Source of the DNA: Acidobacteriota bacterium
Lineage (GTDB): Bacteria; Acidobacteriota; Aminicenantia; UBA2199
Reading direction: 5' to 3'
Length of the DNA: 5,762 nucleotides
Assembly (NCBI GenBank): GCA_021817755.1
Contig: JAKAGC010000300.1
Coordinates: 1 to 5,762 of the forward strand
The notes beneath the pieces are model-generated. The model did not search any database. It worked only from the letters and a program-made list of their open reading frames with translations, and was not told the origin of the DNA. Positions 1-5,183 of this stretch are shown here, one piece after another; positions within the stretch are counted from its first letter, which is position 1; each line of letters begins with the position of its first letter. Both the position numbers and the translations under genes were made by a program.

Positions 1-505
1 ACAAGTAACCCTGATTTCCAAATTTGAGAATCGACGACTTTGCAATATCCTGAATATAAAAATTATCATCTCTATCCATAAATAAGGCAGTAGCCAAAAG
101 GTATTCGCCTGGTCCCTCGCCGGAATGCCCAATGTATTTAATAAATTTTCCGGTTGAATCAAAATACAAAATTCCGTTTTTGTTCTTTCCATCAAGAATA
201 AATATTTCGTTCCTCGAATTCATCACCATTGAACCCAAACGAAATATCTCCATAGTGTTGTCATTAAAACGGAGTGGTATAACTTCTGATTTTGAAAAAA
301 CCTGCTCCCATTTATGCAGAATAGGATCATTATTCTTGAAGGTGATAACATTACTTTTTATTTTTTGAGAATTACACTGTTGAAAGCAAATAACAGCAAA
401 TATCAGCGCAAAAAAATAAAATTTAGGGGACAGGGAAGAGTTTACTACTTCATACTTTGAAGGTTTTACAACGTTTTCCTGATGAATCCGGTTATCACAC
501 CTCAT
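1..505 (-). CDS. 6-bladed beta-propeller protein, lipoprotein-like (partial; C-terminus beyond left edge)
   Basis: This gene is open from an ATG at 505 to the left edge, giving 168 residues without a stop. The start is fixed by GAGGTG 5 nt upstream (511-516 on the plus strand), and the upstream frame is closed. Residues 1-27 are polar, residues 28-41 are hydrophobic (Phe/Ala/Ile/Val-rich), and FQQC ends at Cys44, a possible but non-canonical lipobox. This suggests export and perhaps lipid anchoring. From about residue 75 the sequence alternates beta-strand-like segments. It contains the block YFDSTGKFIKYIG followed by GEGPGEY (residues 129-135), which is characteristic of 6-bladed beta-propeller proteins related to the NHL/DUF5128 group. 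These are usually about 350-400 residues, so roughly half is missing here. Their exact function is generally unknown; binding or scaffolding at the envelope is usual. The gene lies 77 bp after the permease on the same strand. The family call is fairly secure, the lipoprotein call less so. Confidence 0.8.
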   Translation of the reverse strand, partial: MRCDNRIHQENVVKPSKYEVVNSSLSPKFYFFALIFAVICFQQCNSQKIKSNVITFKNNDPILHKWEQVFSKSEVIPLRFNDNTMEIFRLGSMVMNSRNEIFILDGKNKNGILYFDSTGKFIKYIGHSGEGPGEYLLATALFMDRDDNFYIQDIAKSSILKFGNQGYL

Positions 506-510
506 TTATT

Positions 511-516
511 CACCTC
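511..516 (-). promoter_or_regulatory. Ribosome binding site of the beta-propeller gene
   Basis: GAGGTG on the minus strand lies 5 nt before the ATG at 505. It decides the start of the edge-truncated beta-propeller gene, because no other in-frame start has such a site. Confidence 0.7.
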
Positions 517-574
517 TATTACACTTACTTTTATATAGTATTATCCCTTTTTTTTCTTCCTTCTTTTTATTTAC

Positions 575-590
575 TTCAATATTTATTGAA
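575..590. repeat. AT-only inverted repeat over the permease stop codon
   Basis: TTCAATA, two bases, then TATTGAA form a perfect 7-bp inverted repeat spanning the permease stop codon (583-585). On the minus strand it is followed by A-rich sequence, not a T-tract, so it is a poor terminator. It may be a weak 3' structure or chance in AT-rich DNA. Its lack of a T-tract leaves read-through into the propeller gene possible. Confidence 0.35.
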
Positions 591-2640
591 ATACCTTGGA
601 TTTTTTATAAACAGCATCCCAATTATCGGTATAATTCAAAATTACTGCTTTTCTCGGTATCGAACTTGGATAAAGATTTTTTATTGTTCGTAACACAAGT
701 ACAGCTCTATCACTGGAAGCCATTGCATCAAATAACCGATGAAAAATTTGGTAACCTTCCCCTTTTATATTTTCCAATTGCTCATTGATGATTATTACGG
801 AATTGGGTAGGACTTCCCCTGAAAGCATTACCAATCGAAATTTAAACATATCACTTATATCATCAAAGCGAGCATTCCCTATAGTATCAATATTATATAA
901 TTCCTCATATTCAGCAATTTTTGATTGGGGTAACCGGGCACTTTGCATTAATAAATTGAAAAAATCTTTTACACGTATATCGCCAGGAATTTCTTCCTTA
1001 CTGCACATATATAGAAAATCAAGCTTTTGGGGCGATTTATCGAGCCGATTGGAATGATAATAAACCGGTACATCGATTTTTCCGGTTAATAGGGAGGGAC
1101 TCTTTCCTGAAATCACATTATAAAGATAATCTTTAAAAATAGGCATATAGTGAATAACCTGGTAACTGTTTTCCTTAAAATCAACGGTATAGAATTCATA
1201 GTTTTTATCTTGAGACGTGTCGTTTATATCTTCGGATTTTGGGGTTTCTTCTTCTATTGTTTCACCGGGACCGGGTATTTTTCTCTTCTCCTCTTTTATA
1301 GCAGAATCATAGAGATACTTTCCAAATTTTCTGTAAGCCACTCCTGTTAGAAGAAGAGAATAGAAAAGCATCATGACCATACCCAACCCAAACGTAGCAG
1401 GCAATTGGCTCCTGGATTTGAAAACCTGTGCCTCTCCTTCGATAAAGGGATTAAATTTTTTATCATTTTGAAAAAATCGGATATTCATATACCATCTAAA
1501 GAAGGCATCTTTCAATTTAGCAGAAAATCGTTGAAAATCAATAATGTTTTGATACCCTTTGCTACTCAACTCTCTGGTAACTGAAAAATAAAAGGCACCG
1601 GGAAAAAAGCTGCTGATAGAATGATACAGATTTGTACCGGCTTGCATGGATTTAACGGTTTCATTTTCAATATTTCTTATCTCAACATAGTACGTGTCAA
1701 ACCAGAGCTTATAAATGGCTTTTCCACCCTCGGTTTTGGCCTTTTCAGGGGTGTATTTCCCCATCAATGCAAATGCTTTTTTCTCGAATTCTTGGATTTT
1801 GTTCCATTTTTTTAAATCGAGGGTCATATTGGAGGGAATGGAATTTACATTAATATTCATTAGTTTGGAAATTGCCATGGGCATTAAAAATACAATACAA
1901 CTCCAAAGAATCAATACAAAGATTTTACTTGAATTGATATTTCTAAACATACCGAATGGAAGGCCCAGGCAGAAGAAGAAAAGAAGTGTAACCAGGAGAG
2001 TACCGGTAAAGGGAACCATTACGGAAAATACGGTTGTGGTTAATCCGGAAATTGTCAAAACCATATACGCGATAATCAGTAGAATAAAGAGGAGTGCCAC
2101 AATAAACAGGATAATGATGCGTGAAAGTGCCACCATAAAAAACAGGCGTTTTCTATGAAAGACAGACACAAGAAAACGGTAATACTCCTTATCCTTAAAG
2201 GTCGAACTTCCGAAGAGAATGGCAATTAAACCGCCAAATAGAATTACTATTCCGGGAAAATCCATATAAGCACCGGAATTATCATTAAATATACTCTTAC
2301 CACTTGCAGAACTATCCAACGATAGAATAAAATAAAGATCAATTCTCATTATTATATCATTTAAGGCACCGGCATTGTAGAAAAAAACACTCTCAATATT
2401 TGGCTTTTGAATACATCGAATTCCCATATCTCCATACTGTTCAAAATTTTTTAACCGGGAAACTTTTTCTTTTTCAAATACCTTGAAATTATCTATATCT
2501 TTGAGAAACTGTTTGTATTTCAGTACATTGACATGAAGTAGCCCCATCATCAATACAAAAAAAACGACAAGCGTAATAATCGATTTTCGTTTAAAACTTC
2601 GCCCTAACTCCAATTTCAAAATTACCTTTAAATCCCTCAT
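583..2640 (-). CDS. ABC-2-type transporter permease with a C-terminal degenerate ABC-ATPase-like domain
   Basis: This is a 685-residue membrane protein; its start follows GGAGG closely. Hydrophobic segments lie at about 20-40, 128-146, 166-196, 202-230, 238-260 and 414-436. The loops at about 41-125 and 261-412 are large and polar and probably extracytoplasmic. This is the plan of ABC-2 export permeases with big external loops. After a charged linker (445-480), residues about 480-670 follow the order of an ABC nucleotide-binding domain. A P-loop position (MPIFKDYLYNVISG, 499-512) keeps Lys503 but lacks the glycines. A TGKIDV block follows (519-524), then a Q-loop-like region near 542-550 and DISDMFKFRL (594-603) in place of LSGGQ. 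VIIINEQ (615-621) stands for the Walker B hhhhDEP with Asp replaced by Asn619 while Glu620 is kept. The H-loop histidine is missing near 651. ATP hydrolysis by this domain is therefore unlikely. The substrate is unknown. The gene follows the membrane-protein gene in an apparent operon. The permease call is confident; the pseudo-ATPase is my own alignment by eye. Confidence 0.82.
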   Translation of the reverse strand: MRDLKVILKLELGRSFKRKSIITLVVFFVLMMGLLHVNVLKYKQFLKDIDNFKVFEKEKVSRLKNFEQYGDMGIRCIQKPNIESVFFYNAGALNDIIMRIDLYFILSLDSSASGKSIFNDNSGAYMDFPGIVILFGGLIAILFGSSTFKDKEYYRFLVSVFHRKRLFFMVALSRIIILFIVALLFILLIIAYMVLTISGLTTTVFSVMVPFTGTLLVTLLFFFCLGLPFGMFRNINSSKIFVLILWSCIVFLMPMAISKLMNINVNSIPSNMTLDLKKWNKIQEFEKKAFALMGKYTPEKAKTEGGKAIYKLWFDTYYVEIRNIENETVKSMQAGTNLYHSISSFFPGAFYFSVTRELSSKGYQNIIDFQRFSAKLKDAFFRWYMNIRFFQNDKKFNPFIEGEAQVFKSRSQLPATFGLGMVMMLFYSLLLTGVAYRKFGKYLYDSAIKEEKRKIPGPGETIEEETPKSEDINDTSQDKNYEFYTVDFKENSYQVIHYMPIFKDYLYNVISGKSPSLLTGKIDVPVYYHSNRLDKSPQKLDFLYMCSKEEIPGDIRVKDFFNLLMQSARLPQSKIAEYEELYNIDTIGNARFDDISDMFKFRLVMLSGEVLPNSVIIINEQLENIKGEGYQIFHRLFDAMASSDRAVLVLRTIKNLYPSSIPRKAVILNYTDNWDAVYKKSKVFQ

Positions 2641-2755
2641 TATTTCCTCCAGAAAAGAGATCGTTCCGAAAAAAACAGGTATTATTGGGGATAAGCGGTA
2701 TTCGAAAAAGACCGTTTGTCTCGTTTATTCCTGTTTCGGATGTTTCCGTTTTCAT
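2591..2755 (-). CDS. Possible small protein or translational-coupling leader, 54 residues
   Basis: An ATG at 2755 is preceded by AGGAG with a 5-nt spacer, one of the best ribosome binding sites in the window. The frame runs 54 codons and overlaps the first 50 bases of the permease gene in another frame. The product begins MKTETSETGINETNGLFRIP, is polar and Asn/Gly/Phe-rich, and has no signal peptide, membrane segment or recognised motif. The permease's own GGAGG site lies inside this frame. Translating it would therefore carry ribosomes over the permease start, as in coupled leader peptides. The frame starts 36 nt after the stop of the membrane-anchored protein gene. It could be a true small protein, a coupling leader, or a strong site preceding a chance frame. 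I recognise no family. Confidence 0.4.
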   Translation of the reverse strand: MKTETSETGINETNGLFRIPLIPNNTCFFRNDLFSGGNNEGFKGNFEIGVRAKF

Positions 2756-2791
2756 TTTTTCTCCTGATTATATATCGTTTTTCACTTCTTT

Positions 2792-3463
2792 CTAATTTTG
2801 CATACTCTGTTGTATTTTGATAAAAACCTGGGCTGCATACTGCCCGAACATCAGTGATTCTGAAAATTGCCGGTTTAATTCCCAGGACAGGGGAAGTGAA
2901 GCGATAATTCCCATCGGAATCTTTAGTTTCAATTGTTTTAATGTTCGCATCATTGCATCCATATCGGAAACCATTTTTCCAATTAATCCGGGGATATCTG
3001 CCCGTTTGAGATAGAAACTCACCTGATTAAAAGTCTCCTTGTCTGCGGATATGGAAACACGAAACGCAATATAATCCATATTTTTCAACATTTTAACAGA
3101 TATCATATTATAGGATGCTGTTAACATTTCTTCTTTTAATTGAGAAAAAGTATCCCTGGCCAATTTTACATTTTCAAGAGCATTATCCAGATATAATTGA
3201 ACTTCGGTTGTATCCAACTTTTCAGTAGCTTCATTTTCAACTACTTTAAGATATGCAATTACATTGGAATAGGCTTCCAGAAAATAGGTGCCGCCTTTAA
3301 ACGTATATTCATTGACTCCCGCTCTATCTTTGATACCGCTACCATTAACCATAATACCGATCCCATTGCTATTTATCCATGGGTAACAGTATATACTAAT
3401 TAATATAATAAGGCATATGCCGAAGCCTAATTTTTTAATATTCATTTTTTTTGATTTGTTCAT
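2792..3463 (-). CDS. Membrane-anchored helical protein of unknown family
   Basis: The preferred start (3463) follows GGAGGG with a 3-nt spacer and gives 223 residues: a Lys-rich N-terminus (MNKSKKMNIKK), one hydrophobic segment at about 12-30, then a soluble, probably extracytoplasmic part. The segment could be an uncleaved anchor or a signal peptide; I see no clear cleavage motif. Residues about 60-135 and 150-220 look largely alpha-helical with heptad-like spacing (for example the stretch around LDNALENVKLARDTFSQLKE). An alternative ATG at 3553 overlaps the XRE stop as ATGA and would add 30 residues, giving 253. It has only a weak ribosome site and would bury the hydrophobic segment inside the protein, so I reject it. 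The gene lies between the XRE regulator and the permease. An accessory role in the same membrane system is plausible from context only. I do not recognise the family. Confidence 0.75.
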   Translation of the reverse strand: MNKSKKMNIKKLGFGICLIILISIYCYPWINSNGIGIMVNGSGIKDRAGVNEYTFKGGTYFLEAYSNVIAYLKVVENEATEKLDTTEVQLYLDNALENVKLARDTFSQLKEEMLTASYNMISVKMLKNMDYIAFRVSISADKETFNQVSFYLKRADIPGLIGKMVSDMDAMMRTLKQLKLKIPMGIIASLPLSWELNRQFSESLMFGQYAAQVFIKIQQSMQN

Positions 3464-3472
3464 ATTCCCTCC
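3464..3472 (-). promoter_or_regulatory. Ribosome binding site deciding the start of the membrane-anchored protein
   Basis: GGAGGG followed by AAT and the ATG at 3463. This strong site favours the shorter 223-residue product over the ATGA-overlapping start at 3553. The 86-nt stretch between the XRE stop and this start then becomes intergenic. It contains AACCGGTT (3528-3535) and a GGTTT/AAACC inverted repeat (3513-3531), of no assigned role. Confidence 0.6.
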
Positions 3473-3549
3473 GTTTATATAAAAGAAAATGCCTGTTTGT
3501 TTACCATGAATTGGTTTTAAAATGTTAAACCGGTTAATACTGCGTGTAT

Positions 3550-3984
3550 TCATTTTTTATTTCTCGTAATCTCGATATCTTTCTCGATCAAATCGGGATT
3601 TTCAATTACAAATGTTCGATAATGACCGATTATGGTACTTTTAATAATAATGGACTGCTTCATGGTTTCCAACATTTCCTTTATTATTTCAAGATCACTA
3701 CCGAAGGATGTTAAATCGATTTTATTATCGATGGGTGGTTCTTTGGAAATGACAAGATTACCGACACCGAACAGGATATAATCGATGCTAATATTATAAC
3801 GTGTATGAAGGTAATACAGCAGATCGAAACTGGGTCGCTTCTCTCCTCTCTCAAAATCAGAAATCGTAGTCTTTGAAAGAGTGGTTTCTTCCACTATGGT
3901 GTCTTGTAGTAAAGACAAATGCTTTCGAGCCTCTTTTATCCTTTTCCCAATTGCCTTTAAATCATATTCGCTTTTACTTTTCAT
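3550..3984 (-). CDS. XRE-family helix-turn-helix transcriptional regulator
   Basis: This 144-residue protein has a classic XRE/Cro-C1 helix-turn-helix at residues about 8-73: IGKRIKEARKHLSLLQDTIV, then the recognition-helix region LSKTTISDFERGEKRPSFDL and the closing NISIDYILFG. The FERG-E-KRPS block is the family hallmark. The C-terminal half (about 80-144) is charged and probably helical, so it may serve dimerisation. There is no membrane segment, metal site or protease motif. The ATG at 3984 follows AAGAG with about 6 nt spacing. It is the first gene of the minus-strand string and adjoins a divergent control region with an 8-bp inverted repeat (4025-4052). Such regulators commonly repress themselves and a neighbouring operon, so control of the permease operon, the rightward promoter, or both is the likely role. 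The family is certain; the targets are inferred. Confidence 0.92.
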   Translation of the reverse strand: MKSKSEYDLKAIGKRIKEARKHLSLLQDTIVEETTLSKTTISDFERGEKRPSFDLLYYLHTRYNISIDYILFGVGNLVISKEPPIDNKIDLTSFGSDLEIIKEMLETMKQSIIIKSTIIGHYRTFVIENPDLIEKDIEITRNKK

Positions 3985-4024
3985 TTAAACTCTTTATATT
4001 TGCTTGCTACAAAATTTTATTTTT

Positions 4025-4052
4025 ATTGAATTATCAGCTTGACAAATTCAAT
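4025..4052. promoter_or_regulatory. Candidate operator: 8-bp inverted repeat in the divergent control region
   Basis: ATTGAATT (4025-4032) and AATTCAAT (4045-4052) are perfect inverted repeats separated by 12 bp. Their centres are 20 bp apart, about two helical turns, as expected for a dimeric helix-turn-helix protein. The right half lies directly after the -35 box of the rightward promoter, and the whole element is 41-68 bp upstream of the XRE start codon. This placement suits autoregulation and repression. AT-rich composition raises the chance of coincidence. Confidence 0.45.
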
Positions 4053-4066
4053 TTTTCTGGTATTAT
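4039..4066 (+). promoter_or_regulatory. Near-consensus sigma70-type promoter, rightward
   Basis: TTGACA (4039-4044), a 16-bp spacer and TATTAT (4061-4066) match the consensus at 11 of 12 box positions. It points right into the gene-free region, with a start expected near 4073. The first confident plus-strand gene is more than 1.1 kb downstream, behind several terminator-like hairpins. Its product may therefore be a non-coding or leader RNA. The overlap with the inverted repeat suggests control by the XRE protein. Confidence 0.55.
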
Positions 4067-4533
4067 CAAGTCATGCTAAAATCGTTACTTTTAAATCAGT
4101 GTTTTGTTTGCCCATTGGAGAGCAGGCAGAATGATTGCAGGTAGACAGATAATCCACAAACAAATTACAATTACAAACACTCATTCTTTAACCTCTTTTA
4201 TATTGTACCTTAACGAATTATCTAAGTCAATCCCGATTCCTTCCGATTCAAAAGAAATTTCAATTTTAACAGATTTCTTTCTAATTGAAAACACTCTTTT
4301 CCGATCAAAAAAAGCAACACTTTCCCCGATTACATATAATCCAACAAAAATAAGAATTTTAAGTTACCAAAAATGTTTGTTTTTATTAATTGGTTATTCG
4401 CTCAATGTTCTATTCAAGAATAATCATACGGTAGTGACCAAAAAAATTAAAGTTTCCCCTAATATACTTCAATTTTTTTTGAATTTTCATGGTGTTGTGT
4501 CTCCTCCCGAGATTTATTTTTTTGAAAAAAAAA
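4067..4533. other. Gene-free stretch, left part, with small doubtful frames
   Basis: There is no convincing gene here. The minus strand holds a frame open from 4363 to 4181 with no ATG (only GTG at 4294). It encodes a hydrophobic stretch ILIFVGLYVIGESVAFF and a charged tail ending EVKE. After its TGA the same frame continues as a second hydrophobic stretch to 4091, starting VFVIVICLWIICLPAIILPA. This could be a decayed two-membrane-segment protein. A 37-codon minus frame (4071-4184) begins at an ATG 7 nt after GAGG. A 26-codon minus frame (4410-4490) lies 10 nt after GGGAGGAG. None shows a known family. Confidence 0.35.
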
Positions 4534-4559
4534 TGCGTTCGTGTGTTTACACGAATGCG
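4525..4559 (-). terminator. Hairpin with T-tract on the minus strand
   Basis: Positions 4534-4544 and 4549-4559 form an 11-pair stem with a 4-nt loop when read as plus-strand RNA (two G-U pairs). On the minus strand the inner 7 pairs are perfect, an A-C mismatch and two more pairs follow, and nine T's come right after (4525-4533). That is terminator-like for leftward transcription. On the plus strand it abuts the next hairpin with no gap, so the two could stack. Confidence 0.45.
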
Positions 4560-4629
4560 AAGAGTGCCCCTGTTTGCCTGTTTCACCTCCGTTATAAAGT
4601 GGATTTAACAGGGGCGCTCTTCTTTTTCT
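4560..4629 (+). terminator. Long hairpin followed by T-tract (rightward), 32-nt loop with CACCTCC
   Basis: AAGAGTGCCCCTGTT (4560-4574) pairs with AACAGGGGCGCTCTT (4607-4621): 15 pairs including one G-U. TCTTTTTCT follows, as in an intrinsic terminator for rightward transcription. The 32-nt loop is longer than usual for a terminator and holds CACCTCC (4584-4590), identical to the anti-Shine-Dalgarno core of 16S rRNA. The combination fits the 3' end of a small RNA or an attenuator as well as a plain terminator. Confidence 0.55.
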
Positions 4630-4672
4630 GCGACTTTCTTAAATGTACAAACCATTTTTTTGCTCGACAAAC

Positions 4673-4712
4673 GCAGCCCGGCTTTAGTCTAATCCGTGAT
4701 TGGCCGGGCTGC
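4673..4712. other. Perfect 10-bp GC-rich hairpin without T-tract
   Basis: GCAGCCCGGC (4673-4682) and GCCGGGCTGC (4703-4712) are perfect inverted repeats around a 20-nt loop. No T-tract directly follows on either strand, so it is probably a structural element rather than a terminator. It could be the 5' hairpin of an RNA ending at the hairpin near 4815, about 150 nt later. Confidence 0.5.
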
Positions 4713-4751
4713 ACGTATTACTACGCCCTTCCAATAAAGAAAGAAAATGCC

Positions 4752-4822
4752 GGGGGGAGTGCCGTTAATATTTTGAATTCCCTCAAAATTTGCGTGTTGG
4801 CTATAGCACTCCCCCTCTTTTT
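4752..4822 (+). terminator. G-rich hairpin with nested stem and T-tract
   Basis: GGGGGAGTGC (4753-4762) pairs perfectly with GCACTCCCCC (4806-4815), with a G-U pair outside. TCTTTTTC follows. The 43-nt loop contains a second hairpin, ATTTTGA/TCAAAAT (4770-4789) with loop ATTCCC. The T-tract supports rightward termination; the large nested loop suggests a structured RNA. Confidence 0.5.
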
Positions 4823-4877
4823 CAATTATTTCTCGCCCCTAAAAACCAAACATATAAATAAAAACCTCTCTGAATGT

Positions 4878-4917
4878 AAACCGCGGCCTCCTTTTTTTTT
4901 AAGCCGCGGTTTCTTTT
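4878..4917 (+). terminator. Perfect 10-bp hairpin with short T-run, terminator-like
   Basis: AAACCGCGGC (4878-4887) and GCCGCGGTTT (4903-4912) pair perfectly around a 15-nt loop containing CTCC and nine T's. CTTTTGG follows, a weak T-tract. Its arms resemble those of the hairpin at 4995-5053, so the two could exchange partners. Confidence 0.4.
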
Positions 4918-4994
4918 GGAACTTTCATGTTTTACAAATCTCCTTTATGGGAATTGGGATTTTTGTAGATTCTTTTAAACACTTTTTTTCAATG

Positions 4995-5053
4995 AGGAAA
5001 CCGCAGTCGATTTCCTCCTTAAGATTATTGAAATTTAATCGCTGCGGTTTCCT
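4995..5053. other. Perfect 12-bp hairpin with extended stem; loop with CCTCC
   Basis: AGGAAACCGCAG (4995-5006) and CTGCGGTTTCCT (5042-5053) pair perfectly. After a bulged T, CGAT (5008-5011) and ATCG (5038-5041) add four more pairs. The remaining loop of about 26 nt begins with TTCCTCCTT (CCTCC at 5014-5018). No T-tract follows on either strand, so it is structural rather than a terminator. Confidence 0.5.
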
Positions 5054-5057
5054 ATGC

Positions 5058-5073
5058 ACTTCTTTAAAGAAGT
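5058..5073. repeat. 16-bp perfect palindrome
   Basis: ACTTCTTTAAAGAAGT is its own reverse complement. It lies between two hairpins, about 110 bp before the next gene. It could be a protein-binding site, for example for the downstream AraC-type protein, or just part of the structured region. Confidence 0.35.
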
Positions 5074-5103
5074 CCCACATCTATGTTTTAGAGTTTTTGA
5101 GCA

Positions 5104-5148
5104 GGGGAAGGGAAGAAATCAAACATTTCCTCCCTTCCTTCTTTTTTC
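5104..5148 (+). terminator. Strong intrinsic terminator or attenuator before the 111-residue gene
   Basis: Positions 5106-5119 and 5125-5138 form a 14-position purine/pyrimidine stem with one A-C mismatch and a 5-nt loop (CAAAC), extended by two G-U pairs. TTCTTTTTTC follows. It is the most conventional terminator here. It ends about 35 nt before the ATG at 5184, with no clear promoter between, so it may act as an attenuator for that gene. The right arm contains CCTCCC. Confidence 0.65.
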
Positions 5149-5183
5149 TACATAATTTTACTTCGTTAAAAGGATAAAACCAG

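Noticed and set aside
132..693. Plus-strand frames at 132-368 and 457-693
   Set aside because: The first is antisense to the beta-propeller gene. The second crosses the intergenic gap and the permease end and is only a hydrophobic T-rich frame.
785..2158. Several plus-strand open frames (for example 785-1057, 1715-2158) opposite the permease
   Set aside because: They lie antisense to a confident membrane-protein gene, lack ribosome sites and encode no recognisable protein.
3464..3553. Upstream ATG at 3553 (ATGA overlap with the XRE gene) as start of the membrane-anchored protein
   Set aside because: Its ribosome site is weak, while the ATG at 3463 has GGAGGG and places the hydrophobic segment right after a Lys-rich N-terminus.
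4410..4490. Minus-strand 26-residue peptide with LKYIRGNFNFFGHY, resembling the GHFNYYG region near the end of group II intron reverse transcriptases
   Set aside because: The similarity covers a few residues only, no other reverse-transcriptase motif is visible in any frame, and the frame stops at once. Too weak to call a remnant.
4534..5148. CRISPR array
   Set aside because: Stem sequences mostly differ from unit to unit, no identical direct repeats alternate with spacers, and no cas gene is present.
4534..5148. Integron attC array
   Set aside because: Unit spacing is too short for cassettes, I see no RYYYAAC/GTTRRRY core pairs, and there is no integrase in the window.
4534..5183. Retron non-coding RNA
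   Set aside because: No reverse transcriptase is encoded nearby and no conserved msr/msd layout with a priming guanosine could be recognised.
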